Source: Chelydra serpentina
Lineage: Eukaryota > Chordata > Testudines > Chelydridae
Direction: 5' to 3'
DNA length: 64,000 bases
Assembly (NCBI GenBank): GCA_037349315.1
Contig: JBAIAC010000027.1
Coordinates: 10,793,501-10,857,500, forward strand
Shown: one piece after another, positions 31,691 to 42,412 of the stretch
Position numbering within the stretch: position 1 is the first letter of the stretch
How the letters are laid out: each line of letters opens with the position of its first letter
Program-made: the position numbers and the translations under genes
The notes under the pieces: generated by a model
Seen by the model: only the letters and a program-made list of their open reading frames with translations
Databases searched by the model: none
Told to the model about the DNA's origin: nothing

Positions 31691-32079
31691 AAAACATTTT
31701 AGATTTCTAGGCAGATAAAAACAAGATTTTAGAAAGGAAATACTGTAAGCACAAAGTTTAGGGCTACAAGGGACCTCCATTCCAAAGCCTGGGAGTCCAA
31801 ACAATTGTTCTGACCGAGGAGTAAGTCTTTTCCCTGGACAGAGAATATATCAATACTTTTATCCCTGGAAATCTCTGTAGCAGAATAAAAATTATATTAA
31901 ATTTTCCCGCAGCTTTATGGACTCATTCTGCATTTGCACCTAAGCATCACAGGAGTTCTTGCTGTGTCACTGATGTAAAGCATTGGACACCTCAAAACAG
32001 GTTAAACATGTGAACTCTCTCATATCCCATACTCAAATCTTTCTTCTGTGTTAGAATTTGGGTAAAAGAATCACTTCCC
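31691..32079. other. No recognised feature
   Basis: Unique sequence. Confidence 0.4.
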
Positions 32080-32170
32080 CGTCTCATCTGTAAAGTAGGG
32101 ATAATGATACTTGTCCATCTTTGTGCAGAGCTTTGTGATCTATGGATCAACACTGCTATATAGGTGGTGC
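32080..32170 (+). repeat. MIR-like SINE 3-prime half
   Basis: CTCATCTGTAAAGTAGGGAT, AATGATAC and GAGCTTTGTGATCTATGG match the distal MIR half. Confidence 0.75.
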
Positions 32171-32244
32171 AACGTATGACTTCATTTATTTACCACAACG
32201 ATAGCTTGGGAGGTTTTCAGGAAGCAGGGAATAAAAAATTAGAC

Positions 32245-32340
32245 TATGGGTGAAATTCATCCCTGTGCAATTAAGCCCCCAAACTAGGGCTTACAGGGGA
32301 CTTACCTTAAATTGTGCACAAAGGTGAATTTCATCCCCTA
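32245..32340. repeat. Foldback element
   Basis: TATGGGTGAAATTCATCCC at the left pairs with GGTGAATTTCATCCCCTA at the right. A second pair is TGTGCAATT with AATTGTGCACA. Confidence 0.75.
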
Positions 32341-32450
32341 TGCTCTTTGGGCCAGGGACCATGTCTTCCTTTGGGATTGGAAAGTACCTATTAGATTCTA
32401 AGCACTACTGCAATCTGAAGAATAATATTGAAATACAATAATGGGCATCA
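32341..32450 (+). repeat. L2/L3-type tail relic
   Basis: TGGGCCAGGGACCATGTCTT, then AAGCACTACTGCAATCTG and AATACAATAATGGGC resemble the direct tail form. Weak. Confidence 0.4.
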
Positions 32451-33664
32451 TTTTTCCCTATAGGTGTGTTAACCATTCCTGTACTTACATAAGAGTATGG
32501 ACCACAGGAAAAAGTTCATTTGAGAATCCTTGGTTAAGTTAAGCAATGTAAATGAATAATCATCATATATAGCCTAACATATACAGTGTGTGTGTGTATG
32601 TATGTATGTACTGGCAACGCATTCTATCCACAGAGCAGGCAACAGTAATATAAAGGGGATATAGTGTTGTTTGTCTGAGCCTTTCAGACTCTGTAAGCAT
32701 TTCTCTGGGGGAGTCCTTTGCACTTTGCTATGGTTGATCAATCAGAGAAGGTTTATAAGTTTCTGCAAGAAGCCTACCGTGTAAAAATTATTCATTGTTT
32801 CTCCGATTCAGAAATTCTGCATAGATCTTTTGAATGCTAAGAAAGTGACTAGCTGGAACATTACCTTTCAGTGACACAGTGATAACCAGTGGCATTTGGG
32901 AAATTAATCCTGTCTCATACAGAAGTAACAAGAAAATGTATCTGATAAATAATTTGAAACCTCAGACTTGAGAAGCTAGATTCTGTACTGAATCTAATAG
33001 GTTTCACCAAATGAATATATGCTGGGTCTTAGAGCTGTTCAATGTGCATAGCTTTGCAAATAGGTTGTGTGCGCCCAAGCCAAGACCCCTATCACACAGC
33101 TTTTAGGTGTATTGTTTCTTTGCATGCGAAACACACTAGCTACGTTTACTATGTCCCATTTTACGGGCTGGCTCACATTATAGCCGCTTACTACTGCTAT
33201 TGGCTACTGGAGTTATCACTTCAAATGACAGAGGCCTATTTTGTTCTGGGAAAGTCCTGATTTCAAGCCCTGCTGATAATGCCATGGTGGAGAGGGAAGT
33301 CATTAAAAATGTATATTTATTCTTCCCTGTCGTTAAGTTTAAGGAATAAATAATGAGAAAAAAACTTTTAAAATCAGCATTAATGGTGACTTGTTTTTTT
33401 CCTTCTTAGTAATATATGGCTCAGTTCTGGAAGGTACTGAGTGCCCTCAGATCCTGTTTCAGCCATGGGAAAGCGTGATCTGCATTTTTCTTGTGCTCTA
33501 CTCTCCCATTGGTGGATACAACTTTCATTGAAGTCTCCTGAGCTGGGAAAACCAGTCCATGAATACCCTCAGTTACTGATACTGACATTGTAAGCACAGG
33601 CATGAATCATCCTTTAGTTCTGTGTTTGTACAGCACCTGGAGGCCTGGTTACTTGAACTGTTCA
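32451..33664. other. No recognised gene; GT/GTAT microsatellite at 32586-32611
   Basis: A short GTGTGTGTGTGTATGTATG tract lies at 32586-32611. A tail fragment lies at 33621-33660 (GTGTTTGTACAGCACC). Otherwise unique. Confidence 0.45.
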
Positions 33665-33713
33665 TATATGCGCGCGCGTGTGTATATATATATATTTATA
33701 TATATAAATAAAT
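33665..33713. repeat. Composite CG/TG/TA dinucleotide repeat
   Basis: GCGCGCGCG passes into TGTG and then TATATATATATA. All parts alternate purine and pyrimidine. Confidence 0.95.
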
Positions 33714-34346
33714 ATGACTTAGCATTTCTTTAGCATTCAGAAGGCGTATACAGAATTTCTGCATACGTATACATATGACTTAACTTGACAGCGTCCCTTT
33801 AAAAGCAGTGCTGTAATATGTAGTGCAGTTGCCCTTTCAATAAGACTTGCACAGATTTTCTTTGTCTTTTAATTTCAATTTAGCTCTTACTAAATTGGCA
33901 ACATTGGGAACATAGCTTATTGTGGTAAGTTGAATCTGCAAATAAATGGTATCCTGAGCCTATAATAATTCATCTAAAGTGCAGGGGCAGTCAATTGTAA
34001 AATTGTGTCTAGAGTGGGTTAATCAACTGTACCAAAGAACAAAGAGCAGCCTCAGAGAAATATTTTTACATTATTAGACTTTTTTCCATCTACTTTCAGT
34101 GTGTTCATCTAACTACTTCAGGCTGATTATTCACTCATAGTGGCTCATTTTTAGCCTGCCAGATATTGTGTTTTTCCTCCTGAGTTTGTCTTAACAGGTT
34201 GCAAACACTTGAAGTTCTCAAGTTTAAAGATGTGCCATTTCACCCCCATGATGTTTCACTTCAGACCGTTCGTGTGTGTTTTGTGCTATGATTAGTAATT
34301 CTGGGCCAGCTTGTGATGGCCTTACTCACCCTGAGTAGTACATTAC
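33714..34346. other. No recognised feature
   Basis: Unique AT-rich sequence. Confidence 0.4.
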
Positions 34347-34354
34347 TCACTAGG

Positions 34355-34690
34355 CAGGGCCGGTGGTAGCACTAGGTGACCCTAGGCAGTCGCCTAGGGC
34401 GCCAGGATTTGGGGGGCGGTGGGCGGCTGCCTCCTGCCTCCCGACTCCACGCTCAGCTGCTGAACGTGGAGCCGGGAGGCAGCTGCGGCGAGCCACCCCC
34501 CTGCCTCCTGGCTCCACGCTCAGCGCCCACGGGCCGGGGAGGGGGCTGAGCTCCCGCAGCCCGTGGGTGTGGGGGGTTGAGCTCCCACAGCAGGGCTGGC
34601 CGGGGTGCGGGCGGCGTTAGCTGGGAGGGGGCGCAGGGCTGGTGCAAGGAAGTTTCACCAAGGGCGTGAAACTTCCTTGCACCGGCCCTG
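34355..34690. mobile_element. GC-rich hAT-like element with CAGGGCCGGTG ends
   Basis: TIRs CAGGGCCGGTG and CACCGGCCCTG (right end, with one A between). The TSD is TCACTAGG (34347-34354) and GCACTAGG (34691-34698), 7 of 8 matching. It contains a hairpin at 34639-34682 with arms GGTGCAAGGAAGTTTCAC and GTGAAACTTCCTTGCACC, and a second pair around GGCTCCACG/CGTGGAGCC. Frames open here are compositional. Confidence 0.82.
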
Positions 34691-34698
34691 GCACTAGG

Positions 34699-35029
34699 TA
34701 CTTACTGTCCAGTGTGAGAAAGGGTACTGTAGTCTGGCCCACTGGGATTAGCAGGAGATATACTCATTCCCAAACATAGCCAGGAAAGATATGAGTAAGA
34801 GGTAACAAAGCATCAAATATGTCTTCCGAATGTGTTGGGGGAAAGGGTTCTTCTATGTGTAAGGAGAGAGGATTTTAAACTATTGCGTAAATGTTGCCAG
34901 AAGTGTCACCAACACCGGGTGAAATTCACCCCTATGTAAAGAGCTGGCGTGAGCACTTCTCATTGAAAGTCAGTGTGACTTAGGTTCCTAAATCACTTGA
35001 GTGTGAGCATGCAGAGCTTCTCCCTAAAG
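34699..35029. other. No recognised feature; foldback trace
   Basis: A trace, GGTGAAATTCACCCC, near 34918 resembles the foldback at 32245. No other signal. Confidence 0.35.
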
Positions 35030-35205
35030 CCGAGTAGCACAACTCACCCCACCTTCCTTCAGGGTGGCTCTTTGAAGACTGACTGCTGAAAGACCCGGAT
35101 GGCAGCTTCCCTACAGAGCCTCCGAGCCTGCAAACAGGACCAGGAAAACCCCTGAGAATTTAAAGTGATAGCTCACAATTTTAACCGTGGCTTTCAGTAC
35201 AGCAC
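35030..35205 (+). repeat. Unclassified repeat X, copy 2
   Basis: Homologous to 28060-28299: CAGGGTGGCTCTTTGAAGAC, TGACTGCTGAAAGACCC, CTTCCCTACAGAGCC and GCAAACAGGACCAGG. It ends just before the hAT-like element at 35225. Confidence 0.65.
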
Positions 35206-35224
35206 AATTATCACTGATGATCGT

Positions 35225-35921
35225 TAAGGCTACGTTTTTGTCACGGGTATTTTTAGTAAAAGTCATGGACAGGTCACCGGAAGTAAACAAAAATTCACAT
35301 CCCGTGACCTGCCCGTGACGACTTCTATATACCCTTGGCTAAATCTTGGGGTGGGAGTGTCCTAGGGGGTGTTGCAGGTGATTGGGGGCGGGCATTGGTA
35401 GGGCTGGCAGGCTCCCTACCTGGCTCCATGCCTCCCCGGAAGTGGCGACATCCCTCAGCTTCTAGGCAGAGGTGGCGGTGCGGCCACACAGCTCTGTATG
35501 CTGTCTACTCCCTGAGGGCCGGCTCCACCGCTCCCATTGGCCGGGAACTGCAGCCAATGGGAGATTCAGGGGCGGTGCCTGCAGGCGGAGGCTGTGCACG
35601 GAGCTGCCTGGCCACACCTCTGCTTAAGAGCTGAGCAAGGGGGACATCGACGCTTCTGGGGAACCCCCGGAGGTAAGCGCCACCCAGAGCCTGCCTCACC
35701 CCATCCCGTGCCCCTATCCTCTTCCACACTCAAACTCCTTGGGGGTGGAGGGCAGTGGCCCGAGACTGCCCCAGTAGTGGCTGGTGCAACTGGCCCAGGG
35801 GCTGCCTGAGCTGCTCAGGCAGCCCCCGTGCCAGGTGCATCGGTCGCTGCAGAAGTCACGGTGGTGACAAACTAATGGAATCTGTGATTTCCATGACCTC
35901 CGTGACAAACTTGCAGCCTTA
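35225..35921. mobile_element. 697-bp hAT-like non-autonomous element
   Basis: TIRs TAAGGCTACGTTTTTGTCAC and GTGACAAACTTGCAGCCTTA, with a TSD ATGATCGT (35217-35224) and ATGATAGT (35922-35929), 7 of 8 matching. The body carries an inner foldback around 35262-35325 (GGACAGGTCACCGG with CCCGTGACCTGCCC) and the CTCCCATTGGCC/AGCCAATGGGAG palindrome (35531-35562) shared with other GC-rich elements in the window. Not coding. Confidence 0.85.
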
Positions 35922-35929
35922 ATGATAGT

Positions 35930-36435
35930 ATCCAAAGTCAGCATAGAAGATCAGGGCCCCATTGTGCTTGGCGTGATGCACAAATGGATACAAAGACAGT
36001 ATCTGCCTTGGAGGGCTGGCAGATCAAGGGTACATACTGCAAAAAGAGCAGCCAGGAGGCTGTGCTGGGAGAGGAACAAGGACAGGCGCTACTTTAGGAA
36101 AACACAAGAGTGATGCTAGAAAAAAATTCTGCCCCTCGGGTGTCAAAACCATTATAGCACCAGGTCTGCGCAATCTTGAAACAGCACGAGCTTAGCTGGT
36201 ATAAAAACACATGTGAATAGAGGACTAACCTGCATAAATAAGGAGGAAAAAGCCAATCCATTGTAGGCTTGTTTTCTGCTGCCCTCTCCTGGCCCTTTAA
36301 AGGAGAGGATATTTTCATTGTCAGTGAATGTACTTCCATGTACAGAGAGAGATAGAGCAATGTGTGACTTAATCAAGTGCCACAAACTTAGTCCACTGAG
36401 TTGATGAAACTAGTTCAATGTTTAACTAATTTAGT
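35930..36435. other. No recognised feature
   Basis: Unique sequence; minus-strand frames of 77-88 codons overlap one another and have no domain. Confidence 0.4.
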
Positions 36436-36574
36436 TAAGTCCTGATTCAGGAACACATTCTTTCTCAGAACAGCACTTAAGCATGTGCTTCATTTTAAGC
36501 ACATGCTTAAATGCTGTCCTGAATAGTCATAGACTTAAGCACATACTGAAGTGTTTTCCTGAATCGGGGCCTTA
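36436..36574. repeat. Foldback element
   Basis: Outer ends TAAGTCCTGATTCAGGAA and TTCCTGAATCGGGGCCTTA, inner hairpin AGCACTTAAGCATGTGCTT with AAGCACATGCTTAAATGCT. Typical of the CATGTGCTTAA palindromic family. Confidence 0.8.
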
Positions 36575-36654
36575 ATGCTTGCTGCCATGTCAATGAGCAT
36601 CACATCGACTTACTTTAAATCCTGCTGGATTGTCTTTTATCTAGATGCCTAGAA

Positions 36655-36965
36655 CAGGGGTAGGCAACCTGTGGCATGGGTGCCAAAGGCGGCATGCGAG
36701 CTGATTTTCAGTGGCACTCACACTACCTGGGTACTGGCCACCGGTCTAGGGGGCTTTCCATTTTAATTTAAATTTTAAGTGAAGCTTCTTAAACATTTTA
36801 AAAACCTTATTTACTTTACATACAACAATAGTTTAGTTATATATTAAAGACTTATAAAAAGAGACCTTCTAAAACATTAAAATGTATTACTTGCACGCGA
36901 AACCTTAAATTAGAGTAAATAAATGAAGACTCGGCACACCACTTCTGAAAGGTTGCTGATCCTTG
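36655..36965. mobile_element. 311-bp hAT-like element with perfect TSD
   Basis: Left end CAGGGGTAGGCAACCTGTGG, right end AGGTTGCTGATCCTTG (imperfect TIR), with perfect 8-bp TSD GCCTAGAA at 36647-36654 and 36966-36973. The AT-rich interior (AAACATTTTAAAAACCTTAT and following) is a text I recall as very common in turtles. Non-coding. Confidence 0.92.
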
Positions 36966-36973
36966 GCCTAGAA

Positions 36974-37657
36974 TGAAAAACAGCAGACTGACTGGACCTT
37001 TCTGGGCTGGGCAGGTGCTTGTCACTTTCCAAGCAGCTCCTGGACTGATATGTTTCTGATGCCACTGTGAAATGCTTGCACTAAAAGAGTTGATTGCATG
37101 AGTAATGGAGGAAAAGTAGGAAACCTGACATAGTGATGGGTGCCAGGCCATTGCCAGAAATGTGTCCTCCCTGCAGAATTATTTATGGGAATTAAATAAC
37201 AGTGAATGATTTCGTGTACCCTTCAGTACGCGGAGTACAGCAGCAAATAGGATTGCAGTGATCCCTGGATGATTTTTCTGTATGCACGTTAAACCTGGGA
37301 TGCTGAACTAATTAGTAGCAGCCCTTTGCTGTGCATGCATAGCAGAGTTCTGGCAGAATTCGCTGCAGCTGGCATTGAGGTAGGATGTGTCTGGGGTTTC
37401 TGCTTTGCCAGAGCATCAGTTCCAAATGAGCAGGGCAGGAAATGGGGGGATTACAGAGAAGAGAGAGGGAGCCAGAAGCAGAGGTGTGCAAGACTGGTGA
37501 AATGTCACACCGAAAAGCATTTGTGTTTCGTTCCAGTTGATTTCATACCCCTCAAATGCCATTTGACAACACTGGTATTTTCATGTTGAGAAAACACACC
37601 AAAAAAAGTCAAATTCTGAAGCTCAGATTTTGAAGCTGGCTCTCACATGAAGTAGGC
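36974..37657. other. No recognised gene
   Basis: Unique sequence; short frames only. Confidence 0.4.
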
Positions 37658-38165
37658 CAGGGGTGGGCAAACTACGGCCCATGGGGTGCGTCCAGCCTGT
37701 CAGACATTTTAATCCGGCCCTCGAGCTCCATCTGGGGAGCAGGGTTAGGGGCTTGCCCCATTCCGCGCATGCTGTGGCTCCCGGAAGCAGCGACATGTCC
37801 CCCCTCTGGCTCTTATGCGTAGGGGCAGCCAGGGGGCTCTGCACACTGCCCTGCTCCAAACGCTGCCCCTGCAGCTCCCATTGGCCAGGAACTGTGGCCA
37901 ATGGGAGCTGCAGGGGCGGCACCTGCGGACAGGACAGCACACAGATCCACCTGGCTGGCACCACGCCTCCGCATAGGAGCCGGAGAGGGGACATGCCGCT
38001 TCTTCCGGGAGCTGCTTGGGGTAAGCGCCATCCAGATCCTGCACCCCTGACCTCCTCCTGCACCCCAAACCCCTTCCCCAGCTCTGATCCCTCTCCCACC
38101 CTCCAAACCCTTCGGTCCCAGTCCAGAGCACCCTCCTGCACCCCAAAGACCTCCATCCTGCCTCT
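37658..38165 (+). mobile_element. GC-rich hAT-like element, CAGGGGTGGGCAAACT end, 3-prime end unclear
   Basis: It begins CAGGGGTGGGCAAACTACGG, a classic hAT terminus. I find no matching inverted end, so the right side is truncated or misplaced near 38165. The centre is a large palindrome at 37865-37917, arms GCCCCTGCAGCTCCCATTGG and its complement, and the right third is CCCCAAACC-rich. Frames of 130-220 codons are open on both strands over the same bases, which marks compositional openness, not genes. Confidence 0.75.
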
Positions 38166-38759
38166 GCATTGTGAAGATAATGAAGAAATAATTACAGAGG
38201 GCCAAATCTGGCTTACCTTGCACAGATACAGTAGTCCCAATGATATCTATTTGAATAAGGGGAGTAGGATTTGTCTCTATATTGTTACCACAAGACTGTG
38301 TTTCCAGGCATTCTGTCACATCAGCAGCAGGTGATCAGTTAATAATGTTTGCAAAGATGAATGTCCTAAAAGGTTCCATTCCTGGGCAATGGAACTTTGT
38401 TCCTCAGCAAGATTTTGGAACAACCGAAGCAGAGGTCCCAGCCAAGGAAGAAATTTGAAGCCAATAGTTCAAAAGTAACCCTTAAAAGTATGCCTGCAAT
38501 TTTTTGCATTCTGGTTCTTGCATGTACAAGAGTGCAGCTTTGTGTATGAAGGCTGTCTTTGTGTATGGAAAACAGAAGCCAGAGGACTCACTACCCCGAT
38601 TCATGTGCATAAATACAATTCACAGATTTTATGCACAAACACCTGTAGGTACAATTTTTAAATAATGGGTTGAAGTCCATTTGAAAACTGAAGCATTGGT
38701 TCATTTTGGACCTCCTCTATAATGGATATGTTCAGTTAGAACTTCAAGTGTTACAGTAC
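38166..38759. other. No recognised feature
   Basis: Unique sequence. Confidence 0.4.
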
Positions 38760-38844
38760 GGGCCAGATTCTTAGCTGGTGTAAATTGGCCTAATTGACTT
38801 TACTAGAGCTACATTGCTTTACAACGGTGGAGAGTCTGGCCCTA
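38760..38844. repeat. Foldback element
   Basis: GGGCCAGATTCTTAGCTGG pairs loosely with GGTGGAGAGTCTGGCCC across a TTGACTTTACTAGAGC centre. Confidence 0.65.
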
Positions 38845-39830
38845 TATCTTTTAATGTTGTAACAAAGCTATGGTCAGCGAGGACTTTACAATTGAGACTA
38901 TGCTGCGTGCCATGCCAACTCTCAACTTTCATATACAGGTACTTTAAGCACACAGACATGGGCTACTTGAGCTAAAAGAGAATCTCTGTTAGCAATAGAG
39001 GTCCTATGAAAGAGAGCTGAGCAGTTCTCATTCTATCCAATAGAGGACAGTGGTACATACGCTGCACGCTAGCCAGTTCGTTACACTATATTCAGGTTTA
39101 GAATCAAGAGTCATCCAAATATGAACATTTATCTTCAGGTTGTTTCCATGGCAAATATTCCTTATTTTATTTTTGACATCTCATGAAAAGTTTGAGCACT
39201 GAAAACGAATACAGTAATATAAATTATTTATGGGTAGTTTATTTTCAACACAACGCTTGATATAGTATAAAATGTTAAGGGTTCTTTGGGTTTTAGTTAA
39301 TTTACATAACAAACTACTGTCTTTGACTATTGAACAAATTGCTGTCTTTCTAGTGCAATAAATAAATGAAAGTCACCCACAAATTGTTTACCAACACATT
39401 TAAACATCTGCTGATTAATAAAAGATACCAGAAATACCATCATTTCTGGTACACAAATATTTTAACATGAAATCATTTACTAAGAATAAATTTAAAATAT
39501 GCTTGATGCATGAACCACATAAACCTTCTGTTGCCATCTATTAATGAAGCCTATGATTGTATCTGGATTTTTCCTCTTCATTCTTTTCTTGAATGCTGCT
39601 CTCTGGGATTCTCGGTTCCTTTTACTCTTCCTGGCTCATGCCAGCATCCAGCTCAATCCCAATGTCTTTCTGAAGATGTACTTTTCCTTTGACATCCATC
39701 TACACCTATCAGCAGGCTTTGACCTGAATGTAATATGCTTTTCACACAACCTAGATGAGAGGACATAGAGCTGTGAGAGAACCTTTTAAAAATATATGGG
39801 AAATAAACTCTCAGATCCATAGGGCAGATC
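38845..39830. other. Unique AT-rich sequence
   Basis: No repeat termini or coding signal. A run of hydrophobic codons near 39544-39768 looks membrane-like only because of T-rich composition. Confidence 0.4.
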
Positions 39831-39910
39831 GTGAGCTGATGTGATCTGTGTTCGCTCCCTTAAAGTCAATGGAGCAGTGACAATTTATGTGAACTGAGGA
39901 TCTGCCCCCA
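39831..39910. repeat. Foldback element
   Basis: AGGGCAGATCGTGAGCTGAT pairs with GAACTGAGGATCTGCCCC around AAAGTCAATGGAGC. Confidence 0.65.
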
Positions 39911-40059
39911 TAGTTCTAGGAACAAATGTAATCATGAAAGGCCTATATATCAACCTTAATGTTGATGATACAGTTACTTGCATAGATTGGCAACAGAGTA
40001 AACGGGTCCTTGGGAAGTCTGTTTTCTGTAACTTATCAGCTAGTTGCACTCATCATTTG

Positions 40060-40465
40060 GGACAAAAGCTGACACAAAATTTTTCATCGAAAAATGCCAA
40101 GTCATCCACCCCAAACTTTCCACAGCAAAGGGTCAGTTTCAACAAATGTCTTGACTTGCAATGTTTTTTTTTAAAAAAAAAAACATTTCAAAATTGTCGA
40201 AACAGCCCGTTTTGATATTTTTGAAACAAAAAACTCAATTTTCCAGTTCAAAATTATTTTGATGTGAAATTTTGAGCTAATTATAATACTGTTAACCAAA
40301 AAATGGTTGAAATGGAAACAAAATGTTTTCATTGACCTGAACTACATTTGGTTTTCAGTTTGTGAAAATATTCCAAATTTTGACTTTTGTCCCAATTAAG
40401 AATGGGGGGAGGGAAATCTGAAATCCTTGAAATTTTTCCTGGGAAAATCATTTCTCACCCAGCTC
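40060..40465. repeat. AT-rich GAAAATTTC-type repeat, copy 2
   Basis: Repeated words AAATTTTTCATCG, GAAATTTTTCCTGGG, AAAATGTTTTCATTGACC and a T/A run at 40160-40185. Ends with CACCCAGCTCTA, close to ACCAGTTCTA in the 44.5 kb copy. Confidence 0.5.
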
Positions 40466-40985
40466 TATTCAGGACCCAGTGTTCCACCTTTACTCATGCG
40501 GAGAACTACCTTATTCCTTGAGTAGTTTCAGTAAAATCAATAGGGCTGCTTGCAGTGTAAGGTACTACTCAGGGTGAATAATAGGGGCAAAATAAGGCCC
40601 TTGGAGACAAAGGAGCAGATCTTCAGCTTAGGTAAATTGTCACAGATTTGACTTTAATGGAACTATGACCATTGAAACCAGCTGAGGATAAGCCCTGAAA
40701 AAAGAGAGAGAGAACTAGGAGAAATGACTTTCTGTCCCACCTACATCTTCCATCTTGGCCTAGATTTTGCTACCCTTACAATGAATTGCCCTTTCCTCTA
40801 TAAGAAGCCCTATTGAAATGAAAGGCACTATTCATTGTGCTGATTAAACATGTGCTTTGTTGGAATCAGGGTCTGACTGCTCAGCACCTTGCAAGATCGA
40901 ACCATGGGAAGAAACCGCCATTAGTCTGTATGTATGTGCAGCACATGCATGCAAATTGTGGGACATGTAGATTGGCAAAGTACCA
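40466..40985. other. Unique sequence with one foldback remnant
   Basis: GGAGCAGATCTTCAGCTTAG and CCAGCTGAGGATAAGCCC (40611-40696) form a degraded foldback. Confidence 0.4.
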
Positions 40986-40989
40986 ATTA

Positions 40990-41460
40990 GTAGAGCTCGT
41001 TAGAAATTTTCTGTTGGAATGATTTTCTGACAGAAAACTAACTTTCTGCCAAACTGAAATTTTTCCCATGATTTTGCTGAAGAAACTTTTGATTTTTTTT
41101 TTCTCCATTAGAAAATTGTTCTCAGCTCCACAGCTCCCCCCACTGCTTTGCAACCCAGCTGGCAGACTGCTTCTCGCTCCTTGGCAGCCTGCATGCCCTG
41201 GGAAACTCAGCTCTCCAGTTTCCCAAGCAGCCCATCTCCTCCATGTGATGGGCTGCGAGAGATCTGGGCAGCTGCTGACATGTTTTTAAACAATCTAAAC
41301 AAAACGTTTCAATTTTTTAAAATGAAATTTCAGAATTCCCATTCCATGGGGAATTTCAACATTTAAATTTTTTTTCCCATTCTGATTCTGAAGGAGTTTG
41401 TTTTTGTTGAAATTTTGGAATGTCCCACGGAACAGGAATTTCAGTGTCCAACCAGTTAGT
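40990..41460. repeat. AT-rich GAAAATTTC-type repeat, copy 3, with GC-rich centre
   Basis: AGAGCTCGTTAGAAATTTTC at the left and GGAATTTCAGTGTCCAACC at the right are loosely inverted. The central part (41125-41280) is GC-rich, unlike the arms, suggesting an insertion or a captured segment. Confidence 0.5.
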
Positions 41461-42235
41461 GAGATTGTATTAAAGGTAGCCCATGGTGAGAAGCATTCAA
41501 AATCCTTCCTTGGGGAACTAAGCATACTTAGGTAAAAGTGTAGCTCCTTTGGGGTTTTTTGTGCCAAATATAACACCAAGTTCTACCTTGTACTATTCAT
41601 CTAGTTTCTTTGTCCCTTTTTATGAAGCTGTTTAAAGAACAAAAGTGTATAGGGATGCTCCAACTACACTTTTAAAAATTAAATACACAAGGAACAGTGA
41701 AAGCAGAAGTTGGGTCACAAAGAAAAACATCTTAACGTGGATTTATTTTGATGCATAAAAAGTTCATGCTCTCACTAGGGAAGTGGAATGAAAGCTCAGG
41801 CTTCTGAAGAATTAAGTCTGTTTACTGTGTACTTCTGTTGCCCATATTATATGTGTTTTAATATTGTCCACAATATTAAAGCATAAAATCTCCATGCAGG
41901 GCCAACAGCTTGATATTATTCATTTCAGTTTAATGCCTTGGCAAATTTATTTGCATGCCTCCATATATTTTTCTGTTTGTTTATGCCAAAAAAGTAAATG
42001 CTTAAATAATAATATATTTGCCCTGCATCAGTTTTTAGTGCAGTTTATTGCTTCTGCAATGAAATATTCAGTATGGGATTCATTTTTATGTGTTATGAGG
42101 TATATTTACACATATCAGTTTTATATTGCAAGAAACAATTTGCAGGCTTTTCAGTTAAAAATCCTATTTTTGCCACATTTCATTATGCTCTCCAAACAGG
42201 AAATACATGCCTGGAGGTTTTGATAAATAAGAAAA
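41461..42235. other. No recognised gene
   Basis: Unique AT-rich sequence. A 119-codon plus frame at 41864-42223 has no recognisable domain. Confidence 0.4.
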
Positions 42236-42265
42236 GTGTGTGTGTGTGGGGGGGGGGGGGGGGGG
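42236..42265. repeat. GT repeat followed by an 18-base G run
   Basis: GTGTGTGTGTG passes into 18 consecutive G (42248-42265). Confidence 0.95.
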
Positions 42266-42339
42266 TTAATATATATTTTCACCATGTATGAATGATCAAG
42301 AAAAAAGTCAGTTAAATAAGTCTGATTTGTGTGTTTTAT

Positions 42340-42346
<7 letters not shown>

Positions 42347-42397
<51 letters not shown>

Positions 42398-42412
42398 TAT
42401 TTATTTATTTTT
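42347..42412. repeat. (TA)23 microsatellite plus ATTT tract
   Basis: About 23 uninterrupted TA units (42347-42393) followed by TTTATTTATTTATT. Self-complementary and likely unstable. Confidence 0.95.

Noticed and set aside
37623..38334. Long open frames (up to 223 codons) on both strands
   Set aside because: They overlap on opposite strands inside a GC-rich hAT-like element with a large palindrome. The peptides are Pro/Gly/Ser/Arg-rich with no domain, so openness reflects composition.
39544..39768. Hydrophobic open frame resembling a membrane peptide
   Set aside because: T-rich codons alone give the hydrophobicity; there are no splice or promoter signals and a shifted frame is also open.
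42347..42412. TA-rich tract as an origin or matrix attachment region
   Set aside because: A simple microsatellite explains it. No flanking initiator or attachment signals are visible, and animal origins cannot be called from sequence.
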